Source: Larus michahellis
Lineage: Eukaryota; Chordata; Aves; Charadriiformes; Laridae
Length of the DNA: 64,000 bases
Assembly: GCF_964199755.1 (NCBI RefSeq)
Contig: NC_133901.1
Span: 5,248,016-5,312,015, forward strand
Direction of reading: 5' to 3'
The position numbers were made by a program, and so were the translations under genes. The first letter of the stretch is position 1; each line of letters starts with the position of its first letter. Positions 1 through 15,100 of this stretch are shown here, one piece after another. The notes below the pieces were generated by a model that was not told where the DNA came from, did no database searches, and saw only the letters and a program-made list of their open reading frames with translations.

Positions 1-10
1 TGACCTGTAC

Positions 11-108
11 CTGCTTTCTGTCTGGAAGCAAGAGTGTAGTCCGACAAGAAAGGGATGATTTGAAGCCTGTTCAAAGACGTGTTTCTCTGTCTGCACCCAA
101 TCAATATC
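11..108 (-). CDS. PRKCI: PRKCI coding exon 10 (kinase N-lobe)
   Basis: Residues 300-331, from [14 protein letters not shown] to [10 protein letters not shown], plus two bases, covering the alpha-C helix region. Acceptor ATAG at 110-109, donor GTACAG at 10-5. It is the last exon before the window edge. Confidence 0.96.
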
Positions 109-3100
109 CTATTTATTGAAGAAAAGCGACATTCAGAAAAGGATCATTGCACTTCTGAAGTCAAGTATTAATGACAATTAGCAGAAAGATACTCAAGCGT
201 TTTGCCATCCTTGTTTTACTTGCAAGAAATTAAATATTATATAGTTCTCCGATGTGAAGTGAGACAATTTAGCACAGTCTGTTTTTTTCCTGTGTTGAGC
301 ATCCCGTACTTTTAGCTTCATTGTGTAATTACACTTGGAAATGAAAAAACACTCACGTATATGAGAAACTGTTGCAGATAAATGAAAAGTAGCATCAAGA
401 AATGCAGAAGAAATCAACGGTACACGGAGAAATAAATGCAAAAGCTCTTGGATAGCAAACTGCAGTCACTTGGAGTCTTTTCAGAACAGTGTAAAGAAAC
501 ACAAGGGAAACTTTCAGCAACAAGAGGTGTTTAGCAGTTTAATACCCCAATTCTGATTAGTTTCCATCATCACTGTATAAGCTACACAATTTTAAGATGG
601 AGGTCCGATTTAAAGAGCAATTAAAATAAACATTATGAGTTCTCCTTCGTCACAAAAACCCCAAACTTGAACATACAAAAACCAGACTCCACCCATTTCT
701 TTTTCAGCCTAGCAAGCCAATGTTAATAGGAGAAATATGGAATACTGCTCCAAAGTAACGAAGCAAGCCAGGCTTATTAACTTGAATTCTGCAGGGGCAC
801 CGCTGCAGACAGTGCTGATCACAAAAGGAGACACGGGCAACAGAGGCAACGAGGCTCATGACAGAAACCACTGGCACAGGAGGGTGGCTGTGAGCTACCA
901 GTCTGTCAATGAAGAGCTCAAAATTGATTATCTGTCTTGTGAACCTTCTACAGTACAGTATGTATAAGAAACCACATGTATAATTTTCAACGAGTGTTGC
1001 AGACCCAGAAGCCCAGCTCCCACCTTGTGATAGACACTGAAGCTCTTTGGAAGAGTTGCCTGATTTATTGATAAAAAGTTTGCCTACCTCATCATCATTG
1101 ACGAGCTCTTTCTTCACCACTTTCATCGCATAAATGCGTTCAGTTTTCTTCAATCGAACAAGCAATACTTTAGCATAACTGCCTCTTCCTATAACACGGA
1201 GCAAATCGAAATCCTGAAGACCCAGACTGGAGGAAGCTTTGCCACTTTCTCTAATGCTCATTGCCTATTGATAAAGATACTTTGAAATTAGTAAGCAGGC
1301 TTGCCAATTTTAACAACTGCAACAGCTAGCATTTCAAATAGAACAGCAAAATTAATATAAACAAGTAATTCAATTAACACTTGTTATTCTTAAAACTGCA
1401 CTGTCCTGGAAAGGAATGTGAGGGGAAAGAAAGGAGGCAGAGGAGACTTGGCAGAAACAAATAAAACTGGAAGAGTTTTGCATACTTTCTAAGTCAAAGC
1501 CCATCTATACTTCTTAAATCAAAGCATATCTCAACTCAAAGTTCAAAATAAAACAGCTTGCAAGCCATGCATGCATACACCTGAGCGAGCAACCCAATGT
1601 GCTTTAGGTACTAGTTTTCAGTTTGTGACAAATTAAATTACTAAAATCCTGGAACTGAGAGAGACAAAGGCTTTAAGATCTCTGAATACAGTTCACATGG
1701 TTAAGATACTTCACCTCTTTTTCTTCACCAACATGGTCCAAGCTCTCATGACTTGAGGGATTGTACGGAATCACTAGAGGTGCAAGAGAAAGTGATTAGA
1801 CTCATGCAACACAACAGTACTTTCTTTTGCCTTAAAATTTCCCACACGCAAGAGCTCAATCAGACAGATATACAAATTAAATGTATCTATTTGTAAGTGT
1901 TCAAAACTCTTGGGTTTGTTTTGTTTGTTTGTTTTTTTAAACCATCAGAATCATTCTTTTGCAATACTACATTAATAATCAGTTATGGCTAATATAAACC
2001 CCTGTAATTATATTTGGGGAACTCTTCAGATTAATCTTGGGACTCCACACAGAAAATCTCGTGCAGAACTGTGGGTTTTTTTGTTTTTAAACTGATTATT
2101 GTCTATATCCAAATTCAAATGTTAGGACCATCACTCTGATTGCTACAAGAATGAACTTGTTTGGCTACCGATCCAGCAGAAATCCTGCTAATTCTGCTAA
2201 GGTTTTTTTTGTTTGATTGATAAGGGCTTTTCAAGGACACTGCTTACAAAGGAAAAATGTAACTGACAGCCTAAATTCTTCCTTTTTAGCCAAGTTTCTT
2301 AAACTGATAAGATATGGAAAACTAAGGAATTTTTATATTTATATCCCCCCTAGCTTTAAGAAGCTGTCTCATTTTTCTTGTTCTATGAACAAAAGTAAAT
2401 AAGCGTTTTTAAAATAATTTACTTTAAGTTATTCTGTTTTATTTTAAAACCCAAAGTTCCTGTTTCAGCAACTTACTGTAATTTAAAGAAAAGAATTATT
2501 GATCTTACCTGATTCTACATTATCTGGATGCACCGAAGATGGATCCATAGGCATTATTGGCTCCTGCAAATATGCACGGGATTTTTGTAATAGATGGTCC
2601 AAGTGTGAGAGATTATTTTAGAGACAATAAATGAAATAAATGACCCCTGAGGAGTATAATCTAGCTACTTTTTAACTTGATCAGTCAACATAGTTACTGC
2701 TCTAATCCATACACAACAGAAGAAGCCACTGCAGTCTTTATTTTACCTATTTTCCAGAAGTTATGACCTGTTTCCAGAAGCTGTTGAAGTGACAACTTTG
2801 TACAACAGAGAAAAGAAGTATAGCAAATGAGAAATGGGAGAAAAGCTCAAGTACTTCAGCAGTACATATATTAGTCAAATGAATTCACAAGATTTAGACT
2901 TGGAGCTGTCTGCTTTTAATAGAAGCAGTAATCTAAATTTTTCTGGGGACTTAAGAACTAAAAATGATTTAATTTATTGTGAAAAAAGTCAAAACTTCTG
3001 CACTTCATCTTCCTTTTCTGTAAAATGGGAGATAGCCTGATATTCTAACAGATGTCTAGAGAATTTATTTTACCTGTAATTCACTTAAAAGATGCAAAAT

Positions 3101-6100
3101 AAAGGATGATATGAATATTACTTATGCTTATATTTGACACAGGAAAAAATATCACATGTGGAAGTTAGACTCCCATCTTGCCACTAAATTGCCACACTAC
3201 TAAGTGATTCCCAAACTTTCTTGCAAAGTGTCACAGTAACCATAAAGAATCATGTTTCACCTACTGTGACTATTTCCAGACTCTAGTTTGAACAGCATCA
3301 GGATTATGGAGTTTTTTGTTTGACTGGTCAGTTGTTTTTTTCAAAGACAATTTTTCAGATAAGTTTCACTTACTGGTTGTAGTGTATGACGGCCACATTC
3401 AATACTGACAAGTTTGTGACACTTCTTGTGAACAAGGAGTTTGCAATTGATGCATTTATATCCCTGGCGACCCAGGCCCCATATTCGGTCAGTGCAGATG
3501 GCACAATGAGCTCTCTAGAATGACAAATCAACAAAACCGATTAAAGAGCAAAACTAAACAATAAAAACTATTCGGATACTTTTTCATTAACAAAGAACAC
3601 AGGACAGGAGATCAGAGAGAGATCCTTACTGAAGGTTCCACTATACCAAGAGTCTCTATCGGAAAAGTTTAAGAAGAAAGGCTAATTTGCTATGTGTCTT
3701 GTCATCTCTCTGTGTAGAGGAGTCCTTACATTTGTACGGAGGAAGACAAGAGAGCAAAAGCTTCAACACATTAAACCAACAGATAACAGGAAACGGGAAG
3801 ATCACCACTCACTGAAAGACATTCACAAAACAACTCAAAAAAACCATGAAAATAGGATGCCTACAAAAGCAGGAGTGGAAAGTGATTAAACTATGGTGCC
3901 TTGACAGCCTTGGACCAGGAAGAGGTTAAAAAAAGGAAAAAAAAAAAAAAAAAAAAGCAGAAGTTAGATATGAAGGATGCTCAGGATGAAGTTTAGTGGA
4001 GACAATCTCAAGCATTAAGCACGGAATATACTAAACTTGGAAAAGAAGGAAAGATTACTGAAGCTGTCAAGGAACCTGGCTTATTCAAATATTTTGGGTT
4101 TGGTTCTTGCTGTTGCTTTTTCTAAATAGAGCAGAAAGCCTTCTCGGTCCTTAGCTCATTATATTTGACCATTGCTTCCTGAAAATATTACAAATGGCTT
4201 GTTATTTTCAGTTGATTACGCGCCATAATAAGCAGGCTGTTTGGAGAAACATCTCAGTTTTTCATTTAAAAGGTCTGAAAGAAAAGGCTGTGCATCATAA
4301 GTGAGTTCAGACCTTTTTACTCCCAGAACTTGAAGAACTGAAAATGTACTTTCAGCTCAGTCATCCAATGCCAGTGTTCAAGTTTGCCCTCTAGGAAGGT
4401 TTTAAGGGAACACAGGAGCATTTATAGAATTGATATCATGGTTTCAGAGTACATGTAAAGTGAATTGCAACTAATTTTTGTTTTGAGGTCCTGATAATTT
4501 AATAGCGATTAAGTTTCCCAAAACTACAGGGTTACCAAAAGTCCACATACTATATACAAACAACAAAAATAAGAATAAAACTACCGTATAAGTTTTCAAG
4601 GCAGTGACACTGTAATTACGAAAATAAGACATCCCTGCATCATGGTTTTAAGTACCCAACAAGAGTCTCACCCTGTTAAATCGTTTGGCTTGGAAAGTGT
4701 GACCATTTGCACAATAGAGCTTTCGCCACCGGCGGGCGCCTCGGCGATAAATGGATTCTAAGAGGAAAAACATACGATTATATCCATAAAAATATAAACA
4801 CAGAACTACAACATCTTCTCATGGACGCATCTGTGTAAAGCGATTTACAAAGTAAGGTTTCACTTCTGCACCTTACAAAAACACAGTGTAATGTTCCAAG
4901 GATCTTTTCCATTTTTGAAAATTCTGGAGAAAATTTGAAGTAGAATATCCTGATCAACTCCAAGTTAATTCTGCTTTTCCCAAATTAAAAGGAACAGTGA
5001 ATCAAGAGAAGGAAAACTGCCCAAAAATACAAACACTCGTGTGCGAAGTACACGCCTACCTTACCTAAACTTGGGGAGGAACTGTGGTAAAAGGGAAGAA
5101 GGAAAGAAGGTGAATTTCGGGAGTGTGCCCTGATTTATAAAGATTGCTTGCACAAGTCCTCTATTGTTTTAGATCCACAGCTGCCACTGTTTAGTTTTCT
5201 TCATTTTTATTTTTTATTATTAGAGGCACGTCAGGAACCAAATTGAAAACTGGAATACAAAAAACTACACCGAGTTGCAAATCTATTTCTGATTCAGTCT
5301 GCAACCTCATTTTTTCCAGAAAAGCAGCGTTATCCATACTGACAGAGTTAACTTTTGAGCATGCATATTTACATTTGTCAGAGACTTGGACATCAAGCTG
5401 GCGGATGTGTGTGTACATAACATACACATACTCTTTCATAAAACTTTAAGACAGAGGGAAAATTACCCCTTTAACATCTAGTACATTAGAGATTTTTGGA
5501 GGATACTCCTGATAGTACCTAAACAGTTTAAAATGAATTAACCACGGATCTCTAAATGGTGACATGACAAGTCATAACCATTGGTTACAAGCCTTTGTTC
5601 GCATTAGTCAGCCAGCAATCTGGCAACTACCAAAAAGACAGGAATAGGATAAAAAACTGTCACAATAGGAGAGGCAAAAGCAAGGAAAGCAGAGTGACAT
5701 GGATAGTTAACAGGAATGTGAAATGCTTATTAACAATGATTCAGAAGTGACAAACAACAATTTAGTTTGGCAAGACTATCTAGTCCTTTAAAATATTTAA
5801 TTTACAGAGATCTGCATTATTAATATTCATAAGTGTAGGATGCCAAACCACAGAATATCAAAATCTTCTAAAACAGGAAATCTGATTTTCTGTACTTCCT
5901 AACTAAAATAAACTTTTAAATTAAAATGTCTACTTACTGTCTTCTCCTGGACAAGGCATGCCAGGCCGTTCTGGTACACAGGGAAATACTGCAAGAAAAA
6001 AACCATTAATTTCTGATTAATTTTTATTTCAGACAGAAAATAAATCTTTAAGTTAAATACAACACTTCTGAAAGGCATCCAACCATTTCCAAAGACAGCA

Positions 6101-9100
6101 CAGACAGCATTTTAACAAAACCTTGTGCAACAGCTGGTGAGCTGAAAAGCTGACGCAAAACCCTTTTGCTGGACATAACAGCGATATATATGAGAAATAC
6201 AAGCAAAAAGCAGGATAAACCAAGTTATCTCCTAAAGAAAGTAACTATAAAAAGGTAACGATTCTGATTTCTCATGCGACCAGTCACCACAGTCAGTATT
6301 TGGAAATCTTGGCTATAAACATATTATACTACAGTATCCTAACAGCTACGTATGATCTTGTCTACGTTAGCGATTTTTTTCAATTTATTTAGTTTCTGTA
6401 ACTGTCAGAGAGAAGTATAACCGGGGAGAGATAGCCCGTGTGCCGACTTAATCAGAAGCTTATTAAACACAAAAATAAATGGAGAAAGGGCAGATCAAAA
6501 AGCATACTGAAGTGATATACAGAGAAACAGATTACATTCTTCTTTCACTTTTAAAAAAGTCTTTGTGGGAAGCTAAAAACCTGTCCCTTCCAAATGAGCG
6601 GATGGTGAACTAGATTTTTTGCATCCTTTTAGAGAAGGACCATGTTAAGACACTGCAGTGTAACACACCCACTAACGCTCTTTACAGCGATTCCCTGCTT
6701 TTCTGCTATGATCTCTGTTAAACTGAAATCTATCTTTAACTTGGAAAAACTTACAAACAGTAAGAAAAATATACTGCAGAAGCTACCAAAATAGGCATAT
6801 AGCCCTGCAAACTAAAAATTGAGCAACTACACATCAAACAGGGGCATGATATAATAATAGGTTCATAACTGGTCTCAAGTACTTAATTTCAGAAAAGTCA
6901 AACTTTTGAGTAATCTGGCATCACAAATGGAACTCATCAACTTTTTTTCCTAATACATGCTGTTCTATAGCACTTATTAATAACAAAGTGCAGGACTCTG
7001 TAATAAATATTTTCTACCATTTGTTGTTGGCAAGCATATGAGAGCACTTGTGATGAATGAATGAAAGAGGCAGGGGCTGTCTTTCATTAATAAACTAACA
7101 GCGGAATATTTTTTCCTCCCTTAATTTCATAAAGAATATTTATGAAGTGCTGACACCTAAACCGTGTGGTGCATGGTCTCCAGCATCCTCTTGACAGAAT
7201 GCCACAACAGGCGTTTAATTGAGGAGGCTGTGCAAAACACACAGATAACACAAGGTCAGAATTCTAATTCTTCACAGGCACAAACACGAGAAGTAATATA
7301 GTAAATTTCACCATACCGTGAATTAAAAGTTCTGAATCCTTGTTTAGTTCATACAACCGAAAGGCCTCTTCTAACTCCAGCTGAGAAGAAACTGTACATG
7401 GATCTCCTGGAGAAAGAAAACAGAACAATTCAGAACTCAATCCAATTAGTTCTCTGCCATTCAACAGTTCCCTCATGGTCGGTTCTAAGATAATTCTATA
7501 GCAAAACGGAACAATATTCTCAAGTGGGGTAGTATTTATTTTTAAGACTGTTCAGAGAGTACATCTGAAAATACAGTCATATTGAATGCCATCAGGGAAA
7601 ATAAAAATATGAGATATTCTCAAGAGGCAAGCAGATCATAATCACAAAATATCATTGGTTTGGTCTGCTACAAGCGGGGTTACACATCATTTCAGTACAG
7701 GAGGTGCAGGTTATCTTCCTGCACCTAAAATCCTTTAGATATTCCATTTTATTTCATGGATTTTTAATTACAACTGAGTCAATTCTATTTTCACAGCTGC
7801 TTCAACGTTGCCAAGACTCTAAGCAGGAGGTCCAAAAGCAGTCAGATCTCTAGTCTTTCCTCAAACCTCATTCAAGACATTGGAAAAATCACGTAACCTA
7901 AGTGAAAACACACCATTTTTCTGATTTTAACTACTACTGTCATACTCACAGGACTATTTGAAGTAAAATCCCCTAAAGAAAGGGCACCAAGGCAAGAAAA
8001 AAGTATGGGTTGCTTGTTTTGGTTGTGGGTTTTTTTTTTTCTTTTTTTTTTAAAAACAATTGCAGCTTTTGTTGACGATTTAAGATGGTGCAGGTTATCA
8101 TAGAAGCATTTGTGTGTATTTTAAACTCTGACAGGACTGCGTTGGATTGCTCTAACAAATCTGTGTTTCAGAAGTAATCGTTTAGGACTGACTAAGGTCT
8201 CTTTGTAGATATCTACTTTATATTTATAAAAAAATAACATGTATCCACAAAGGTATTTCAGAATCATTGAACAACACAATTACATCAGGGCAATTTTGGC
8301 GTATAGGTAGGTTTAAACCTAGGGACAGGGGTAGGTGAGGAACAAAGGAGATCAGGCTAAAGATCTGCTGTATTCAGGATCAGAAGCAAGAAGGACCTTA
8401 AATTCCAGCCATGGTTCACCCTCCTTTGGACACACAGCCTGTACCCGTTTCTCAAGATTCCTGTAAAGATTCATGCGATATTTTTAACTGACCTCCTGTG
8501 TCTGTCAGTGTTTGGAAACTGCTATAAAGACTGAAAAGCACAGCCTCTCGACAAAACGTTTTCTTTGGTGTCTGATGCAGATTAGTAATGCTATAAAAAA
8601 AATTATCCCAAGAGAAAAAACACTGCTCAAAATAATACTACAACTGAAACATTTTTAAAGAAATGTTGAATCTGAACTATCACTGCCCCAAAGAAAGAAA
8701 ATACTTCTGGTTATTAGTTCATATTTCCCCCCCCTCCACCTATACAAGATGTTCTGTGTGAGAACACAGGATTTGTGCCTGCCTGATCGTACTCCAGCAC
8801 GTGAGCAGAACAAGCTTCTTTCTAGCCAAAATCCCATACAGCAAGTCTACTGTCATACAACATTTCCAATTTTTAAGAGAAATACTACTTTCCACACCCT
8901 TAACTAGTAAACTGGTTGTGGGTGACTGAAATGGAGGAAGGCAGAACAGTTCCTGTCTCAAATGAACAGAATCCAAACTGAAAGTCTTACTGCTTGTGAG
9001 TTTTCGGTCAACACCAGGGTTTGAAAGCTAACTAGCAACAGTCTATTAACTCTTCGCTTTTTGTTTCTGCTACAAGGTATCAAAATTAATACCGGCATTG

Positions 9101-12100
9101 CTAAGGCTTTTGGGCAGAACCAGGCACCTAGCAGGCAGCGGGATATTTAAAACTCACCCCACAAAAGTTTTTCCAGTTAATTTGTTTTGTTTCTAATGTA
9201 TCCATTCTTTTCTATTGCTAAAATATTAGTACTAAACGTAAGCTGCCCATGTGCAGCATTCTGTCTTTATTCTTTTCTGCATGTCATAATCCTCAAAATT
9301 ATTATTTGAAGGCAGCTGTAGACATTTTTCACCATACTGCCTCCCCCCTGCAATTAATTAGCCTATCTGGACATCAAACTGCCTACCCATTGCACAAACT
9401 CACACAGCGCAGGGCATGGGGGGAGGAGAAGGAACAACTGTATTTATTCAGACTCACTATGAGAATCAACAAACCAGTTTTTCTTCATTTGTTTCTGACA
9501 CCTGTGCAAACAGTTTTGTGTTTCTTTTTGGCAGAAGAAAAGGAGGCTCTCAAGAACAGACACCCTGCTTCAAATAGGAACAGAAGGTTTATAGACATTT
9601 GTAGGAAGCTTCAGAATTAAATCTGATTCGCATATTAAGTTTTTATTGGTGATCACAACTTAGCTGACAATGGCAACAGCGTGTAACTGACCCTCTCGGA
9701 CTCACAATTTCACTTTAAAATCTAAAGGGGGATAACAGAAGTCTTAACCCACAAAGTGCTTTTAGTGGTGACTAGGTATATAAAACAGATGAGCTACAAA
9801 TACTCTTTCAACAAGATGAGACTAATAAGAATGTTGCAGCCATCTAAAGAAAGCTGAGATAAAGTGTCAGGAAAATGTTTACTTTGGAATTTTATAGCAA
9901 GAAACAACATACTGAACACAAACACAAGGCTAGTTTCATCCTATAGCACATTTCACAAGACATGGGTAAGATGAACTGACTGCACACAGATAAAATAGAA
10001 GTTTGTCTAAAATCAAATCAAGTTAACTCTATTTTCCAGTTGAATCCAACCATTTTTTAAGTGATTCCCCTCAACTGAATTAGGTCTGCTGTTGTATGCC
10101 ATTACCTCTATGAAAGGGAAGTAATTGTACAAGATGCTCTGCATCTTGCAAAGACTAAAAAGACATTTAGTAAGTGACAAATAAAAATCTCAGTGACAAT
10201 TCAGTTAAGTCCCATGCTGACTAAATTGTTTGATCAGGTAAGTAGTGAAAAGACAGCCAGGATATCGTATCTTGTCTGATACTACAAGAAGCATGGACAG
10301 TAGTATAACAAGCATCAGACCACTGCACACACGTTTCCTCATACTGTTACTGAAGAGTGAACTACAGCTTTAGTGAAGAGGATACAATACAGGAATTTTC
10401 CAAGCAAGCAAATTGTGAATTTCTAGAAAGAATACCAACTGAAAACACTAAAGATTGGTGGAGAGAGGAAGGGAGGAGGCAGAGGTCTTGGCAAGAAGCC
10501 ACACATCGTAGACGCAAGAATTACTCATGATAAAGATGAGGGATTTTTTTTAAACGCACTCTTCATTACCAGATTAATTTTTTCCTCTACTGACATTAAA
10601 CTGGAAGTCAATGATTAAAGCAAACATAGATTGCTTGTGAAAATTGAATCCTATGTGAATACATGAAAAAAAACATTTTAACAGCAGCATTCCTTATTTT
10701 CAAAAACCCACCTCTAAAGAGCAGAAATTGAGACAAAACTGTTCCTTCAAGTAAACCATTCAATCGGCACAAAATTTTCTACAAATATTTCATTAAGAAA
10801 ATACGTACTTCTTACTATGACTGACTCTCCCTCTTCAGTGAGAAGTCTATTATCCTCAAGATAAAACAGAACAGCTAGCTTACTGTGGTGTAAATGTTCA
10901 ACTCTGCACAGAAGGTTTGGTCATAAACACTGTTCATTTTACTTTACTGCATCTGCCAGGTGTAAATAACTTGGGAATGATGAGAGGAAGGAAAAAATAA
11001 AAAAGGAAAGAAAACCAGCTCAGATTCCCAAGACCACATAATTTTCAACACACCTGCCCATACAGCACTTCCAAAAATCAGCTTTGGTCCATGTTTAGCT
11101 TTAAGCTCTGAATAAACTGGCACTCGCCCAATTATGAATGGGAAAGCTGTGAGAAGGGGAGGAAACAGTTCTATAAGCACCATTTATGCTAATCACTGCA
11201 CACAAACACTAATCACTGCCGACAAATCACTGCACATTATGGCCTTTTATGTATTGCATCAAGTACTTAGCATATTAAAATAACTCAACAGCTATTTCAT
11301 AATTCAGACATCTCTTTGGTGTAGCTCAAAACCTAGGTGCAGAACACACCGGTTCCACAAAGAAAATAGGAACTACAAATAACCTTTTCAAAAATTGCAC
11401 AGAGCTCAGAACTGAACTACATCTGTTAAGTAAAAGGGAGAACAGATGCTGAACATTTTTCATCCAAGGCAAATTTTAACACGGATAGGGTAAGCACCAG
11501 AGACAAGAAGAGTTCTCAGCCAAGGCTGTTACTACTACACTTGGATGAAAAGCTACTTGGACAAGTAACTTCTCTTTCAATAGTTAAAAGAAGTTTTACT
11601 AATAGTTACGTGTTAATAGGTTGCTGATACAAACACTCAAAATATAATTGTTATGGTTACATATACAACTCAATTATATATTAAGTTGTATCAATACTGT
11701 AGATAAATGCTGTGGTTTGTACCATTTAAGATTAGCTTAGCTCTCAAAGATTTAAGACTTAAGGGGAACCATGTGCCTCTCCAGCAGTACAAAGGAATAC
11801 TCCATTCCCTTCCTAACACACAGTAACACTGAATTCATATTTTGATAATCACTGAGTTTTAATTTATTTGTTTGGTAAAAAAAATAGAGCTCTCCGCGCT
11901 AAGTCATCTGAATGACCTTTCCATTAAGATATACTCTAGAGAGCTCTAGCATTATTTTTAGAGCCAGATTTACTATTTCTAAAAACGTATTTATGGAGTA
12001 TGTTTTATAAGCTTATGTTATGAAGGCAGAGGGAAAGGAAAAGATGAAAGGGAGAGGAGAGCTAGATAGCTGAGAAACGTATCAATCAAATATGTGTCAT

Positions 12101-15100
12101 AAGATCAAGCACCAAGCATTGATTTACCTTCTTCATCAATCCATTTCATGGTGAAAAGCTGTTCGTTGTCAAAGGAGCACATGTCTCGAACTTCATTGCA
12201 CAGTCCCTCAAATGAGATGGAAGGTTCAAAATACGTTATCATGATGTCCCTGAGCGAGAGAAAAATAAGTTTGAGGAATTATACTGCAATATGTAGCACT
12301 TGATCATCACCTCTAATGCCTTCCATATACCACTAATATAAACCCCATCCCTGCTGCAGCCCCCTGAAAAATATTAATGTTGTAAACCATTAGCATGTAA
12401 ATTCCCTTTCTGTAGCAAAGTCAGGCTCCAAGTGATTTTTATTACCAACTAGTTGACATTTAACCCTTCGGGTATCTGCTTAAGAAAAATTAAGATTTAA
12501 ATGCCCTAATACCTATGAAGTGAGCTGCAGCAGATATTAACCACACACAGGAATGAGTTACAACAGTGGAAACTGAAGAATTAAATGCTGGAAACATTTT
12601 GAAGAACATTATTAATGTGTTGCTGGGTTTGCCTGCTCTTTAACAGTTATTTTGTTATAAGATATCAAACCATTGTAAGAACATATACATATTCTCCAGC
12701 TAAATTTTGATTGTGTAGATGTTATGAAAAATTAATTAAAAATATTAAACAGGTTTCCTAGCGGATTAGGGGGGATGTTCCAAATATTAAAAGTTCCTTT
12801 AAAAAACAGACCCGTGATGCTTCACTGCGACAGGGAAGGCTGACAGAGAAACGTGTATTTAGGATTAAAATTTACTACTTCACTGTTATGCAGAATGGGT
12901 ACTTCTGTTATAATTAAGAGTTAGTTAACCTGGTGTTTTAAATATGTTAACACAAAATGCTAACCCATTGTCTTGGTATTTACTGGGCTTTACAGGGGAC
13001 CAGGTGACTCAGGGTTGCAGTCCTTTAAACAAAGGATTTCAGAGATACGGTTCAGAGGAAGGTGGAGGAAAAACAAGAGAGGGCTGTTTACAAGACACTC
13101 TTCAAACACCTCGCATAAGCCAAATGTTCAAGCTATGAGACTAATCTTCCCAAAAAACCTCTGCCAGTTGGGATTTGTTTCAGTTGATGCCACCCACCAG
13201 CAGTATTTGGTGGTGGGAAAAAAATAATTGAAGCAGCAGACAAAGTTTGGATCTGGTCAAAATTCACATCAGCATACTTACCAGACTGAAGCGTACATAT
13301 GCAGCAATTTAAACCTCTTTAAATCATCTTGTGCATGGGCAGAATGGTATCAAGAAGGTGACTTAACACAACATACTGTGGTCACTGAACCTGAACCACT
13401 TTCAGGAGTGGCAGAGAACACATGTGATAAACATGCTTGCCTGAGGCTCCTTGAAGTTCAGCAGCATGAATAAAACAAACTAGCGATTTCTAAGCACTCT
13501 AGAAGAACAGCTAGCCTACTTCTGGATTTATAAGCATGAACATGGTTAGTTTAGTTAAGGGAAAGATTTCAGTAAATGGTTAGGATAGTAAAATGACACC
13601 TCTTAAGTAATCTGAATAAAGCAGTCAAAAAGTTGCTACATTATTTGTTTGCGGAATTGCTCCTCTTCTTTCCACATGAAACAAAATGCAAACCAAAACA
13701 ATATTTAGACCCCAATATTTAGACACAGTACAGTACTTTGGGGCAAATGGGGCTTTGTTTGAAACACCCGATTGCACCCGTCCCCCAAGACAAACTGTGT
13801 TCTCTCCGATACGAAGTTCTCCCTTCGCATCCTCTCTGAAAAAGCACAAGCTGCAAACCCAATGCCAACGTTTGTCTCTGTTACAGACACCCAGGCATCA
13901 ACCAAAGAGAAACCCAGGAGCCTACATTAGGAGACAAAGTCTTAACCTGTATTTCCTGTTTGTCAGGGAAGGAAATAAGGCACTGCTTACTTAGCAACTT
14001 CATTCATTTTGTGCTAGAGTTTACCATCCCTTCATTTATTCCCATTTTAGTGCAGATATATTCACTTTGGAATATTTTCTTAAACAAAAAGTTAAGTTCT
14101 GAAGTCAGAATTAAGTATTTCAACTATTGCGGTTTATTTTGTGATTGAACTAGTCAGTAATGGGAGAGGGTATGTTAAAAGAAGTGATGATTACATGACT
14201 ATTATTGCCAGACAAGCAAAAAGAGTTAGGTGACAGACCACAACCTCAAGAGACTGTCATCACTGATGCTCTAGCAAAAACTGAAGATTTCAAAAAAAAA
14301 AAAAGTATTAGCAAAAACAGTTCAGTAGGTTTCCAAATTTGATAACTCAAGTCCACTTAAAACAGATTTACCTGCACTACAGTGAAAAGAAAAAGTCATA
14401 ATGTTAAGATGTACCAAACAGCCCAGGAATCCTTCCATATCTATAAAGTAAAAGCTGGTACCAAGTGAAAAAAAGCCACTCTTCCTACTTGTTGCTACCT
14501 TCAAGTAGCAAAATAGTTGTCCTTCAAATAAAAGGAGTTTAATTATTTTAGAATTTAAGAAAGTTCTCTAAATTACTACTCAAATACCTCCAGCAGGACA
14601 TGTATCAGACAGTTAAGTACATTTGGAAGATCTCACCCTCTCTGCTATAAAAAAAACACTAATCAGCCTTTCAGAGAACCCTAGCTAATAGCAATACACA
14701 AAAAAAAAAAAAAGGAAGAATGAATAAGGTTCTACAAGCAACATCTAGCACACTTTTCCTAATACGTGAAGCCAGCTTTACATAAGAAAGAAACTGAAAG
14801 ATTGCAGGTCTTTCTACGAGCTTTATTTTGCCATTTTAACCATACTGATGACACTGACAATTTCTACTGAGACAGGTCTCACTTCCAGGGCGGTTCTGTT
14901 ATCACACCTTTGCTTTAAAACGTGCTTTCCACATTTCTTGCACCTAACACTGCATTGATGATGTGGTCATTGGGAAAAAGCTGTATTCACTCAAGCTAAG
15001 ACATAAAGTTAAACTCTACAGAGAAGAAATTTGGCATTTTAAACAAAAACTAGTAGGCTAAGTTAAAGAACAAAGGAAAGTTAAGGCGGACCACAGCCTT

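Larger units (their letters stand above)
109..7316 (-). other. PRKCI introns 3-9 (between exons 3 and 10)
   Basis: Non-exonic parts of this span are AT-rich intron sequence. I see no other gene, RNA gene or dateable mobile element. The only simple sequence worth noting is an A-rich tract near 3926-3957. Confidence 0.6.

Noticed and set aside
9249..9620. 123-codon plus-strand frame in PRKCI intron 2
   Set aside because: No domain, no splice context and no similarity I recognise; a chance frame.
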